Shown here: piece after piece, positions 1 through 6,287 of the stretch
How positions within the stretch are numbered: the first letter of the stretch is position 1
How the letters are laid out: every line of letters starts with the position of its first letter
Virus record (IMG/VR): IMGVR_UViG_3300024518_000921
Location: 1 to 21,202 of that record
Direction: 5' to 3' (one strand)
From: a virus
DNA: 21,202 nucleotides
Notes under the pieces: model-generated
The model's input: the letters and a program-made list of their open reading frames with translations, nothing else
What the model was told of the DNA's origin: nothing
The model's database searches: none
Translations under genes and position numbers: made by a program

Positions 1-17
1 CACCAAAACAAAAACAA

Positions 18-39
18 TGAATGCCCAGATTAGGGCTCA
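18..39 (-). terminator. Possible terminator hairpin after the last gene
   Basis: On the minus strand, GCCC and GGGC arms (33-36 and 23-26) enclose a 6-nt loop. Outer TGA/TCA bases can pair across a 2-nt bulge. The T-rich stretch TGTTTTTGTTTT follows. The hairpin lies about 20 nt beyond the stop codon of the gene ending at 60, where a transcript could end. The stem is short and bulged. A reading frame from an ATG at 40 also runs through it to the window edge, so the call is weak. Confidence 0.35.
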
Positions 40-46
40 TAGAATC

Positions 47-57
47 GTAAAGATAAG
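47..57 (-). promoter_or_regulatory. Promoter-like -7 motif repeated from 8560-8570
   Basis: The minus strand reads CTTATCTTTAC here, and the same 11 bases occur at 8560-8570 just before the protease gene. TATCTTTA is one base from the Bacteroidota -7 consensus TAnnTTTG. No convincing TTG -33 element was found at the usual spacing. In both copies an ATG follows within about 10 bases. It could drive a gene beginning at 40 and continuing beyond the window. Inference only. Confidence 0.25.
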
Positions 58-59
58 AA

Positions 60-482
60 TTATTTATTTTTAAAAACGCTAAATAGCTTACTAAATGGCT
101 TATACTTTTCAACAAATGCAGTGTACAAAGCTGCGATGCCACCACCACCAGCAAATTGTTGACCCAAAGTAAGCGAGGTTATTATTCTTTTTATTGATGT
201 AAAAAATTGAAACACAAAATTTCGCTTTGTTTTTTGCTTCTCTTTTTGTTTTTCTGTTTTGGCGTGTATCTTTTCAATTTTACGCTTTGTTTTTAGCGCT
301 TTTTTTGGCGCTTGAGCCTCTTTTGCGCTATAGATATAGATTGTATCACTTATCGTGTCTTTTGCGCTCAAACACGCAGATAATACCCTCTCACAATCGT
401 GGAGATTGCTTCTTAACTTCTTCTTGTTGACTTGTGCTTGACTCGTTCCAAATAATAGGATAATTAATATTGCTTTTTTCAT
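60..482 (-). CDS. Secreted lysine-rich protein, possibly lysis-related
   Basis: 140 aa, family not recognised. The N-terminus is a clear signal peptide: MKK, a hydrophobic run (residues 4-11), then GTSQAQ with a plausible signal peptidase I site after SQA. No lipobox is seen. Residues about 18-95 are strongly basic and probably helical, with two cysteines near residues 29 and 37. The C-terminal third is amphipathic to hydrophobic and holds a GGGG stretch (about 113-116). It starts 2 nt downstream of the nuclease gene stop and is the last gene of the visible operon. A basic exported protein at the end of a late operon after holin and amidase genes could be a spanin-like or other envelope-disrupting factor, but nothing in the sequence proves this. 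Confidence 0.7.
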   Translation of the reverse strand: MKKAILIILLFGTSQAQVNKKKLRSNLHDCERVLSACLSAKDTISDTIYIYSAKEAQAPKKALKTKRKIEKIHAKTEKQKEKQKTKRNFVFQFFTSIKRIITSLTLGQQFAGGGGIAALYTAFVEKYKPFSKLFSVFKNK

Positions 483-484
483 AT

Positions 485-829
485 TTAAAATAGTTTATTT
501 ATGGGTAAAAGTATTCCTTTGCTTGTATTCATATCCCCGCCCTTTTTATCTCTATTGGTATTTAGATATTCTCTACATCTTTCTTTTAGCAAAGTTGTTT
601 TTATTAAATGCCAAGTATCTCCAAAAACAAAGCAATAATAATCTGCTTGGGTTGTGCTTATTCCACTTGGTTTATTTCTGCTTTCATATTCAACAAATAC
701 ATTCCCAGTAGTAAGTGCTTGTAAATCATATTTTACCTCAATTTTAGCGCATTGAAAAATAGCACCCAATTCTTTTTCTTTTACTTGCCCTACTTGTAAA
801 TCATATTTAAAGTCATTGTTGTACTTCAT
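485..829 (-). CDS. Putative PD-(D/E)XK-type nuclease
   Basis: 114 aa from the ATG at 829, which overlaps the phosphoesterase stop as ATGA; a TTG two codons upstream (835) is a poorer start. The N-terminal half has the layout of small phage nucleases of the PD-(D/E)XK type: Glu20 in a helix, then the IEVKYD strand with Glu31-x-Lys33, then TGNVFVEYESRNKPSGIS and a TTQADYY segment. The conserved-looking core of E, ExK, a second acidic strand and SGI...T.AD resembles restriction-like or Holliday-junction-processing enzymes. It would cut or trim DNA in the cytoplasm during replication, repair or packaging; the exact substrate is not visible. It sits directly after a metallophosphoesterase gene. 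The fold call rests on motif reading only. Confidence 0.65.
   Translation of the reverse strand: MKYNNDFKYDLQVGQVKEKELGAIFQCAKIEVKYDLQALTTGNVFVEYESRNKPSGISTTQADYYCFVFGDTWHLIKTTLLKERCREYLNTNRDKKGGDMNTSKGILLPINKLF
508..527. repeat. 20-nt exact repeat, copy 1
   Basis: The plus strand reads AAAGTATTCCTTTGCTTGTA, identical to 15818-15837. This copy is inside the nuclease gene near its C-terminus, and is read in a different frame from the other copy, so shared protein sequence does not explain it. Function unknown. Confidence 0.6.
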
Positions 830-2019
830 AACCAAATCGGCGTAGATGTTTTTCTTTTGCCATCTATTTCTTCAATGGTAAACCCTCTGCGACCTTTAGC
901 AAAATTAACTGAAACCCACTCACTACTCGGAGATAACGCCATATAACTGTTATACTCAAATTTAGGATTACTTGCGTCTTGTATGTGCTGGTGCGAATCG
1001 CCTTTACAGAATACCACTTTATAGTTGTGTAATTTATGGGTGTCAATGTAGCTTATTATGTGGTCTTTAGCTTTGTCATTTAGTTGTGCCTTAAAGCCGA
1101 ACTTCATAAATTCTTTTTCCTTTCCGTGCGACAATAAAAAACACCAATCGTTTATAAAATAGTGTGAAATAAACTGCGGGTAAATATTGTATTCAACATC
1201 TGGAAGCAAGTATTTCAATGTTTCTTTTGCCCCAATATTTACTATGTGTTCGAAATCGCCACCGTGATTAGAGTTTACTACATTGTGGAACTCCAAAGGA
1301 ACGCCAAGTTCTGCCAATTCTTTAGCTAATGCAACTTTAAACTTAACACCAACATTATAAGCTTCAACATTGCTCATATTCTGCGGTATTTTATGGTTTC
1401 TTCTCGTTGTCATTGCATCAAATCCATCCATAAAATCCCCATAGTCATCTATAACTATTTTACAATGCCCATCAAATTTGTATTTAATTTCCGAAACCAT
1501 TATCTCAAGCGTTTCAAATAATAATTTTTCATTCCAAACTCCATTGCCGTACAAATCATTTTCAATGTGCATCGCTATGTGTAAATCCGTATACACAACT
1601 CTTAACACTTTATTGCTCGTAGAATTGATTTTAGGCGTGTTTAAGGGCTTTAAATCGCAGTCCTTTAATGTTTGCTCTATTAAGTCTTTATTTAGCTTGA
1701 GAAGGGATTTATTCTGGCTTTCTTTGGAGTAGATTCGCCACTCTTGCCCTGTAGTAACATTAGTACTTAATCTTGATAACTCTAAACCATCGGGAACATC
1801 TAAAAAATTTTGTTGTTGTAGTTTCTCAACTCGGCTTATGACATTTCCGTTTTTGTCATATTTGCGCTGCGTTTCTACAAAATTTCTATGGGTGTAGAAA
1901 TACTTGTTTAACGACATATGGTGTAAGTTAGTGAGTTGAGCTACTCGTTTAAACCATCCGTTGTTACTTTCCGAATCTAATTTCGGATACGTTGTTAATG
2001 CTTGCTTGCAATTCATCAT
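826..2019 (-). CDS. Calcineurin-like metallophosphoesterase
   Basis: 397 aa. From residue about 138 the metal-binding motifs of the metallophosphoesterase superfamily appear in order: TDLH (Asp145, His147), YGDFMD (Asp195, Asp198), NSNHGGD (Asn251, His252), LSHGK (His298) and KGDSHQH (His343, His345). They would hold two metal ions for phosphoester hydrolysis. The N-terminal about 135 residues are helical and of unknown role. Phage proteins with this core are often annotated as DNA exonucleases or phosphatases; the natural substrate cannot be read here. The gene overlaps the upstream 87-aa gene by 56 nt and the nuclease gene downstream by 4 nt, so the two enzymes are probably translationally coupled. 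There are two adjacent ATG codons at the start. Confidence 0.85.
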   Translation of the reverse strand: MMNCKQALTTYPKLDSESNNGWFKRVAQLTNLHHMSLNKYFYTHRNFVETQRKYDKNGNVISRVEKLQQQNFLDVPDGLELSRLSTNVTTGQEWRIYSKESQNKSLLKLNKDLIEQTLKDCDLKPLNTPKINSTSNKVLRVVYTDLHIAMHIENDLYGNGVWNEKLLFETLEIMVSEIKYKFDGHCKIVIDDYGDFMDGFDAMTTRRNHKIPQNMSNVEAYNVGVKFKVALAKELAELGVPLEFHNVVNSNHGGDFEHIVNIGAKETLKYLLPDVEYNIYPQFISHYFINDWCFLLSHGKEKEFMKFGFKAQLNDKAKDHIISYIDTHKLHNYKVVFCKGDSHQHIQDASNPKFEYNSYMALSPSSEWVSVNFAKGRRGFTIEEIDGKRKTSTPIWL

Positions 2020-2227
2020 TGTTTTGTGTTTTTGTTTGTTTATAAAATTGTAAAAGTCGTTTGTAATAGCAAATATAAGTAATATTTCCGGAATTGGTTT
2101 CCAAGAATGAAATATGGGTATCTACGAACTTCTGGGCGTCTACTATGGTACCACTATCTAAATGAGTGCCATCGTAGTCTTTGAGGTTTAATTTTTGTAG
2201 ATTTTTTTTTAAGTCGTTAAATTTCAC
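1964..2227 (-). CDS. Small hypothetical protein with GTG start
   Basis: 87 aa, not recognised. The only possible start in the frame is GTG at 2227; an in-frame stop lies just upstream at 2246-2248 and there is no ATG anywhere in the frame. The protein is hydrophilic and mostly helical, with lysine- and asparagine-rich segments and no signal peptide or membrane span. It follows the amidase by 18 nt, with a 10-bp inverted repeat covering the gap, and overlaps the phosphoesterase start by 56 nt. The long overlap and GTG start make it less certain than its neighbours. It fills an otherwise empty stretch of about 200 bases. Confidence 0.5.
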   Translation of the reverse strand: MKFNDLKKNLQKLNLKDYDGTHLDSGTIVDAQKFVDTHISFLETNSGNITYICYYKRLLQFYKQTKTQNNDELQASINNVSEIRFGK

Positions 2228-2228
2228 G

Positions 2229-2256
2229 AATACAAATATACGATATTATTTGTATT
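2229..2256. repeat. 10-bp perfect inverted repeat at the amidase stop
   Basis: On the minus strand AATACAAATA, an 8-nt spacer, and TATTTGTATT form a perfect dyad. The left arm contains the last codons and stop of the amidase gene; the right arm ends 1 nt before the GTG of the next gene. The right side also contains TATATTTG, an exact match to the Bacteroidota -7 element TAnnTTTG, though without an obvious -33 TTG. It may be an operator, a weak AT-rich hairpin, or both. Confidence 0.5.
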
Positions 2257-2764
2257 TTTCTATTAGGTGTGCGTATTCGGGTATACAGTCGTAACTCGGA
2301 CATTCCTTGATGCGTTCCCACGAATCCACTATACCGTTTAAATTCTTGTCGGGCGATATATCCCTATGTCCGAGTATCTCAACATCATCTATACGCTGAA
2401 ACTGTTTAAGGTATAGTAAGGCATTCTCAATCTCGCAAATTAAGGCTTCTTTCTGCTCTTTCGTGCGTGTGTCTTTAGCTTTGTGTACGTTTTCTCGCTC
2501 TACGCCACCGATATATGCCACGTGTATACTTGTTGCGTTGTACCCCTTAACTCCGTTAGTAACCTTATAGTACGGAGCCAACTGAAACACCTCGCCATCT
2601 TCAGCGATAATACGATGGTAGCCAACGGATTTCCATCCGATACTTTTCCAATACCTTTTTATTCCCTCTACGCTGCCAAACCCAGCTGTGCAGTGCACGA
2701 ATATGCGTTTAATTTGCCTCATATCTTCAAATTTATTATCTATCCAATCTGTAAAATCAATCAT
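2246..2764 (-). CDS. N-acetylmuramoyl-L-alanine amidase (endolysin)
   Basis: 172 aa, the usual size of a single-domain T7-lysozyme-type enzyme (Amidase_2). It cleaves the amide bond between N-acetylmuramic acid and L-alanine in peptidoglycan to release progeny. Zinc ligands can be placed at His24 (IFVHCTA), His133 (ILGHRD) and Cys155 (KECPSYD), with Lys153 two residues before the Cys as in T7 lysozyme. SVGYHRII (46-53) matches the conserved YH strand. There is no signal peptide or added cell-wall-binding domain, so export would depend on a holin. The start overlaps the preceding GAF-like gene by 4 nt (ATGA), and holin-like and membrane-anchored genes lie just upstream, making a lysis cassette. 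Confidence 0.95.
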   Translation of the reverse strand: MIDFTDWIDNKFEDMRQIKRIFVHCTAGFGSVEGIKRYWKSIGWKSVGYHRIIAEDGEVFQLAPYYKVTNGVKGYNATSIHVAYIGGVERENVHKAKDTRTKEQKEALICEIENALLYLKQFQRIDDVEILGHRDISPDKNLNGIVDSWERIKECPSYDCIPEYAHLIEKYK

Positions 2765-3411
2765 TTATTTACTGTTACTCTAAAGTTTAAACCCGCTATT
2801 TGTTCTGACGCCATTCTTATCAGATTCTTTTCCTTTTTACTATATGGTTTTTCGTTATGAGTTGCAAAAGAGTAGTATAAGATTACGTGCTTCTCCTTTG
2901 TTAGCGGATACCTCGCTTGAAAACTTACCGCACTATGCTTTACCTGCTCTTCTTGATAAAAAGTTTTTAAATCGCAATCGTGCATTTCATTCACGTCTAA
3001 ATAAATTAAACTCTTATCCATTTCTATTTTATCAAGCATAGATTTGTAAGGTGCGTCGAACCGAACGTGAATATATTTTTTTGTAGCTCCCAAAGACAAA
3101 ACCATATACATTCCGCTGGAGTGCCTTTCAAGAATAGCCGTTGTGAATGTCAACGGATTAACTCCACCATTCTCCGCCTTAAATATCACAAATCTATCAA
3201 CCTTTGTCTTTTCAAATAGTTGGTTGATGATTTTATCTAAAGTATTGATTTCGGGCAAACTTAAACTAATATCAGTTTTGATTTGGTTTTGAATTGCCGT
3301 TAATTCATCTTTTAAATCTTGATTTTCTAAAAAGTATTTGAGCCAAATACCAAACATTGTAAAAACCCCGGTGCAAAAAGACCCGAGAAACAACCACGCC
3401 CCACTCGCCAT
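2761..3411 (-). CDS. Membrane-anchored GAF-like protein in the lysis cassette
   Basis: 216 aa. An N-terminal transmembrane helix (about residues 5-27) is followed by a short coiled linker (29-50) and a soluble domain (about 56-210). The start of that domain, LDKIINQLFEKTKVDRFVIF followed by NGG, resembles the first helix and strand of GAF-fold domains found in some phage proteins. Polar termini and a single anchor suggest the domain faces the cytoplasm or periplasm, which cannot be decided here. It lies 5 nt after the holin-like gene and overlaps the amidase start by 4 nt, so it is probably co-expressed at lysis. A role in sensing or timing lysis is an inference; a spanin or signal-anchor function is an alternative. 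Confidence 0.7.
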   Translation of the reverse strand: MASGAWLFLGSFCTGVFTMFGIWLKYFLENQDLKDELTAIQNQIKTDISLSLPEINTLDKIINQLFEKTKVDRFVIFKAENGGVNPLTFTTAILERHSSGMYMVLSLGATKKYIHVRFDAPYKSMLDKIEMDKSLIYLDVNEMHDCDLKTFYQEEQVKHSAVSFQARYPLTKEKHVILYYSFATHNEKPYSKKEKNLIRMASEQIAGLNFRVTVNK

Positions 3412-3416
3412 CCTAT

Positions 3417-3809
3417 TTAAATTTGTGCGTTTCTAATTAATTTTGCTTTCTTCAATATAGACTCTAATATACTCCCAAACGATAAACCTATAACATAATA
3501 GATGTACATCGGATTCTCCGTCTTCATACCATCTGGCAGAAAGTTTAACCCAAGCCAATGCACAAAGTCCTCTGTGAACACAATAATAGGAAAAGACATT
3601 AAGAAAAATGACACCGCACTATTATAGTTGTCGATTAGCCAGAACTTCCACGACACATCAAACGGCGTCCTATCGGAATACTTATCTCTAATGCTAAACA
3701 GAAACCATTTGCTCGTCACAAACGCCAAGAAAAGAAAAAAGAAAGCAGCCATAATAAAGCTACTATCTATTCCATTGGTTAGGTAATCTTGAACGTAAGT
3801 ACTATCCAT
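3417..3809 (-). CDS. Holin-like membrane protein
   Basis: 130 aa with three predicted membrane segments: about residues 18-39 (very Phe-rich), 64-79 and 101-118. The C-terminus is basic (KKAKLIRNAQI), as often seen at the cytoplasmic end of holins. No named holin family was recognised. Size, topology and position immediately upstream of a membrane-anchored protein and the amidase argue for a holin that opens the inner membrane at the end of infection. Its ATG shares one base with the stop of the connector gene (TAATG), so it is translated with the end of the head genes. The function is inferred mainly from context. Confidence 0.6.
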   Translation of the reverse strand: MDSTYVQDYLTNGIDSSFIMAAFFFLFLAFVTSKWFLFSIRDKYSDRTPFDVSWKFWLIDNYNSAVSFFLMSFPIIVFTEDFVHWLGLNFLPDGMKTENPMYIYYVIGLSFGSILESILKKAKLIRNAQI

Positions 3810-4249
3810 TACATTATAATTATTTTGTTTATTATTTGGTTATCTCTTGACTCTCCTTTCCATAGTGCCGGCTTGGTGTTGTCTAAGTAAGTAATCATTT
3901 GACGCTTGTACTTGGTCGCCATATTCATTGCCTCACGCTTTGCGAACTCCACGTTGGCGATTTGCTCGTTACTACCTTGAGCAGTTTGTGCGCCTTTATT
4001 TCCAGTCTTAATGTGATTAGCTTTGCTCAAATAAGCCTTTACATTATAAGCGATATAAGGCTTTAAATAGGTGTCTATAAGCGTTGTATAACTCGCTGGA
4101 TTAGCTACCACATCATCGTAAAAATCAGCACCAAATAAAGACAATACTTGCTCCCATTCTACTAATTGGATAAGGTTATCCTTTACCGCGTTTATGTCAA
4201 ACGTATTACTAAATGCTAACGCTTTTATCTCTGCTTTACTCGCTATCAT
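3809..4249 (-). CDS. Head-tail connector-like protein
   Basis: 146 aa, helical. The N-terminus (SKAEIKALAF, then FDINAVKDNLIQLVEWEQVLSLFG) followed by a YLKPYIAYNVKAYLS helix resembles small head-completion or connector proteins of Bacteroidota phages (a DUF6712-like pattern). These form the ring beneath the portal to which the tail joins. The central TGNKGAQTAQGSNEQIAN stretch may be a flexible loop. The gene overlaps the portal stop by 14 nt and is the last head gene before the lysis cassette, which fits a portal-adjacent adaptor. The family match is by eye and moderate. Confidence 0.6.
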   Translation of the reverse strand: MIASKAEIKALAFSNTFDINAVKDNLIQLVEWEQVLSLFGADFYDDVVANPASYTTLIDTYLKPYIAYNVKAYLSKANHIKTGNKGAQTAQGSNEQIANVEFAKREAMNMATKYKRQMITYLDNTKPALWKGESRDNQIINKIIIM

Positions 4250-5507
4250 TTCCCACTATTATTTTAGCTTGTTCTTCATCCATTCCCATCATCATTAGCA
4301 ACTCATAAACTGCTGCTTCGCCGATTATATCCTTTTTCTCTAATAGCGCAGTAATAGCCGCCAAGTCGTTTACCACGTTCATCGGCGATTGATTGTTAAA
4401 CATTACCTCTCCCTCGTATGCAGTACCTTTAAACGCTTTCTGCAAGGCTTCCATTATAATATCTTGCTCGTTTCTAATCAATCTCTCGGCTAACTCCCAC
4501 TCGTTTCGTAGTTGCTGATTGTTTCCTAAAGTTCCTGCACTCTCTAAACCCGCCAAGCTTCTAAACCAACTACAAGCTTTTACGATGTTGTTCTCAACTA
4601 ACTTCTGCAACTCAATAAAACTGCCCTCTTTTTGCATAGGGTAGGTAATATATTCGGGTGCTTCAACATCTCCACTCTTTGGTACAATTAAACTCTTTCC
4701 GCTTCGCCCTTGACTTGTGCCTTTAAGCTGACTTTCTAACTTTTGTTTCTGTCTTGCTAAACCTTTCTCTGCATCTCCATTGGCATCGGTAGTATCTCCA
4801 AAGTCAAACATTAAGATACTGGACAAAGTTACTCCGTTCTCGAACTGATTAGCATTGTACTGACCTATAAGACTCTCAACTTGCGCATCGAAAAACGCAC
4901 CACTCCACATAGGCAGAGGATAATCTATCATTCCACTTTCATATTCCATAATAGGAATAATGGTGCGCCCCTCTTCATCGTAGTTAGGGTACAATGTACG
5001 CTCTATTGGGCGTATTCTCGTATCGTTCCAGTCTTTGCTAATCGCTACTGCTTCGGGTTTTTCACCTAAATACTCCACAAATCGCACCTGCGAAGCATCT
5101 AAATGGTAAACGAATACCTCGCTACCCTTACGTATTGCTTCAATAAAGCCATAGCCATACGTTCTGCGGTCTTTAGCTACTCGTTTAGACAACTCAAACC
5201 AGTTGTAATACTTGTTTAAGTCCTTTGTTAACTTGCGCTCTAACTGCATATTTTCAGTTAATAACGCACCATAGCTTACATACTCGGCAAACGAGTTAAT
5301 TACCGCTTTTAATGTGCTACTTTCTTTAGCTAATTTAGATACCTTTTGAGGAAATAGATTGTTATCTACTGTAGATACAATTCTTAATCCTTGTTTGGTA
5401 ACTATCTTCTGCTTATCTGTGTAGTCGGGTAACTGAATTACGTTATTCGTTACTTGGAAGCTTGCTTGCTGACTTTTTCTTGGATGGTTTTTTATTCTCT
5501 TCTGCAC
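4236..5507 (-). CDS. Portal protein
   Basis: 423 aa, the normal size for a siphovirus portal, whose dodecamer forms the DNA entry vertex and docks terminase and tail. Family-like features are the N-terminal STLKAVINSFAEYVSYGALL region, DRRTYGYGFIEAIRKGSEVF, VYHLDASQVRFVEY (wing strands), the long ARQKQKLESQLKGTSQGRSG segment with a following IVPK strand, and the C-terminal stem/crown helices with NNQQLRNEWELAERLIRNEQ. The start is not simple: the open frame has no ATG before residue 85 or so, and the best initiation codon is GTG at 5507, giving a 65-nt overlap with the preceding small gene. It follows capsid and tail tube genes, the reverse of the usual order. Confidence 0.85.
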   Translation of the reverse strand: MQKRIKNHPRKSQQASFQVTNNVIQLPDYTDKQKIVTKQGLRIVSTVDNNLFPQKVSKLAKESSTLKAVINSFAEYVSYGALLTENMQLERKLTKDLNKYYNWFELSKRVAKDRRTYGYGFIEAIRKGSEVFVYHLDASQVRFVEYLGEKPEAVAISKDWNDTRIRPIERTLYPNYDEEGRTIIPIMEYESGMIDYPLPMWSGAFFDAQVESLIGQYNANQFENGVTLSSILMFDFGDTTDANGDAEKGLARQKQKLESQLKGTSQGRSGKSLIVPKSGDVEAPEYITYPMQKEGSFIELQKLVENNIVKACSWFRSLAGLESAGTLGNNQQLRNEWELAERLIRNEQDIIMEALQKAFKGTAYEGEVMFNNQSPMNVVNDLAAITALLEKKDIIGEAAVYELLMMMGMDEEQAKIIVGNDSE

Positions 5508-5652
5508 GTTCGATAAATCTTATCAGTTTGGTAAATTGTGGTAACAAGCTATACTTGTATATTAACTCCGCTGAAAGGGTGTTGGTGTCAAGGATACCAA
5601 AACCCTTAACACCAAATTTTTTCCCTTTATACTTCTTCTTGTAAACCCACAT
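5443..5652 (-). CDS. Small basic hypothetical protein before portal
   Basis: 69 aa, not recognised. The ends are very basic: KKKYKGKKFG near the start and KKPSKKKSASK near the end, with a short helical middle (SAELIYKYSLLPQFTKLIRF). It begins 1 nt after the stop of the tail-tube-like gene and overlaps the portal frame by 65 nt. Such lysine-rich small proteins could bind DNA or the capsid interior, but no role can be assigned. Joining it to the portal would need a +1 shift, and no good +1 site is evident, so it is called as a separate gene. Confidence 0.6.
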   Translation of the reverse strand: MWVYKKKYKGKKFGVKGFGILDTNTLSAELIYKYSLLPQFTKLIRFIERAEENKKPSKKKSASKLPSNE

Positions 5653-5653
5653 A

Positions 5654-6226
5654 TTAAACAGATGTTGCTGCTATTAATTCCGCTACGATTTCCGCTGGAG
5701 TTGTAGCTGGAACAGTTGCTCCGCTAATACCACTCAATACACGCAAAAACTCGCCTTGCTCCGCCATCATAGTAAATGAGAATAAGTTATCGTCTGCTTT
5801 TGCTCTACCACTTGTAGACTCTGCACTCATAAACGCTGCGAATGCCTCATCGCCAAACTCTTCATCGTATCCGACAAACAATAGTCTGTCACCATCGTAC
5901 AAACGAGCAACCATATACTGCTCACAACTATTTTTAATTGCTTGTAATTCTTTACGTTGTTCTTTTGTTGGGTTAGATACTGCAAAGTTTACCTCTACTT
6001 GGTTACTTCTCTCCATTGCTTCCGTTACTTCACATTCTCCACGCTTGAAATTGATTTTACCAAAACCAGTACCTGCCGCTGCAAACGTGATGTCTGTAAT
6101 GTCGTGGTCAGTCCCTAACGTGATGCTTGCAATATCTGCAACTGGGATTGTATAGAGTTCTTTGACTCCTGCCGTTCTTGGGCAGTTTGAACCTGCCACC
6201 GCCGCTAAACTTAAATTTGCTGCCAT
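5654..6226 (-). CDS. Probable major tail tube protein
   Basis: 190 aa. It is rich in beta-type sequence and alanine, with GVKELYTIPVADIASITLG near the start, a repeated ITDITFAAAGTGFGKINF strand pattern, and DNLFSFTMMAEQGEFLRVLSG near the end. This pattern resembles structural proteins of Bacteroidota phages in the tail-tube position. Tail tube subunits stack as hexamers around the tape measure. It has its own A-rich leader after a strong hairpin behind the capsid gene, so it may be produced at a different level from the capsid. The tail-tube call is by pattern and size; a head decoration or neck protein is the main alternative. Confidence 0.6.
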   Translation of the reverse strand: MAANLSLAAVAGSNCPRTAGVKELYTIPVADIASITLGTDHDITDITFAAAGTGFGKINFKRGECEVTEAMERSNQVEVNFAVSNPTKEQRKELQAIKNSCEQYMVARLYDGDRLLFVGYDEEFGDEAFAAFMSAESTSGRAKADDNLFSFTMMAEQGEFLRVLSGISGATVPATTPAEIVAELIAATSV

Positions 6227-6251
6227 TTTATATTTATTTTTTTGTTGTTAA

Positions 6252-6275
6252 AAGGGGATGAATTAACACCCCCTT
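6252..6275 (-). terminator. Strong hairpin between capsid and tail tube genes
   Basis: On the minus strand AAGGGGGTG pairs with CATCCCCTT (9 bp including one G-T wobble) around the loop TTAATT. It lies 12 nt after the capsid stop codon. Only four T follow the G/C core, two of them in the stem, so it may be a leaky terminator or an mRNA-stabilising 3' end that separates abundant capsid message from downstream genes. Confidence 0.6.
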
Positions 6276-6287
6276 AATTAATTAATA

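Noticed and set aside
1-40. ATG at 40 opening a frame (MSPNLGIHCFCFG) to the left edge
   Set aside because: Only 13 codons are visible, with odd composition, and the same bases form a terminator-like hairpin. The promoter-like motif upstream keeps it possible, but there is not enough sequence to call a gene.
829-835. TTG start at 835 for the nuclease gene
   Set aside because: An ATG two codons downstream forms the ATGA overlap with the phosphoesterase stop that is used repeatedly in this operon, so 829 is the better start.
5443-5652. Frameshift joining the 69-aa frame to the portal
   Set aside because: Going from one frame to the other needs +1. The A-rich stretch in the overlap would favour -1 slips, and the 69-aa frame ends naturally with its own stop.
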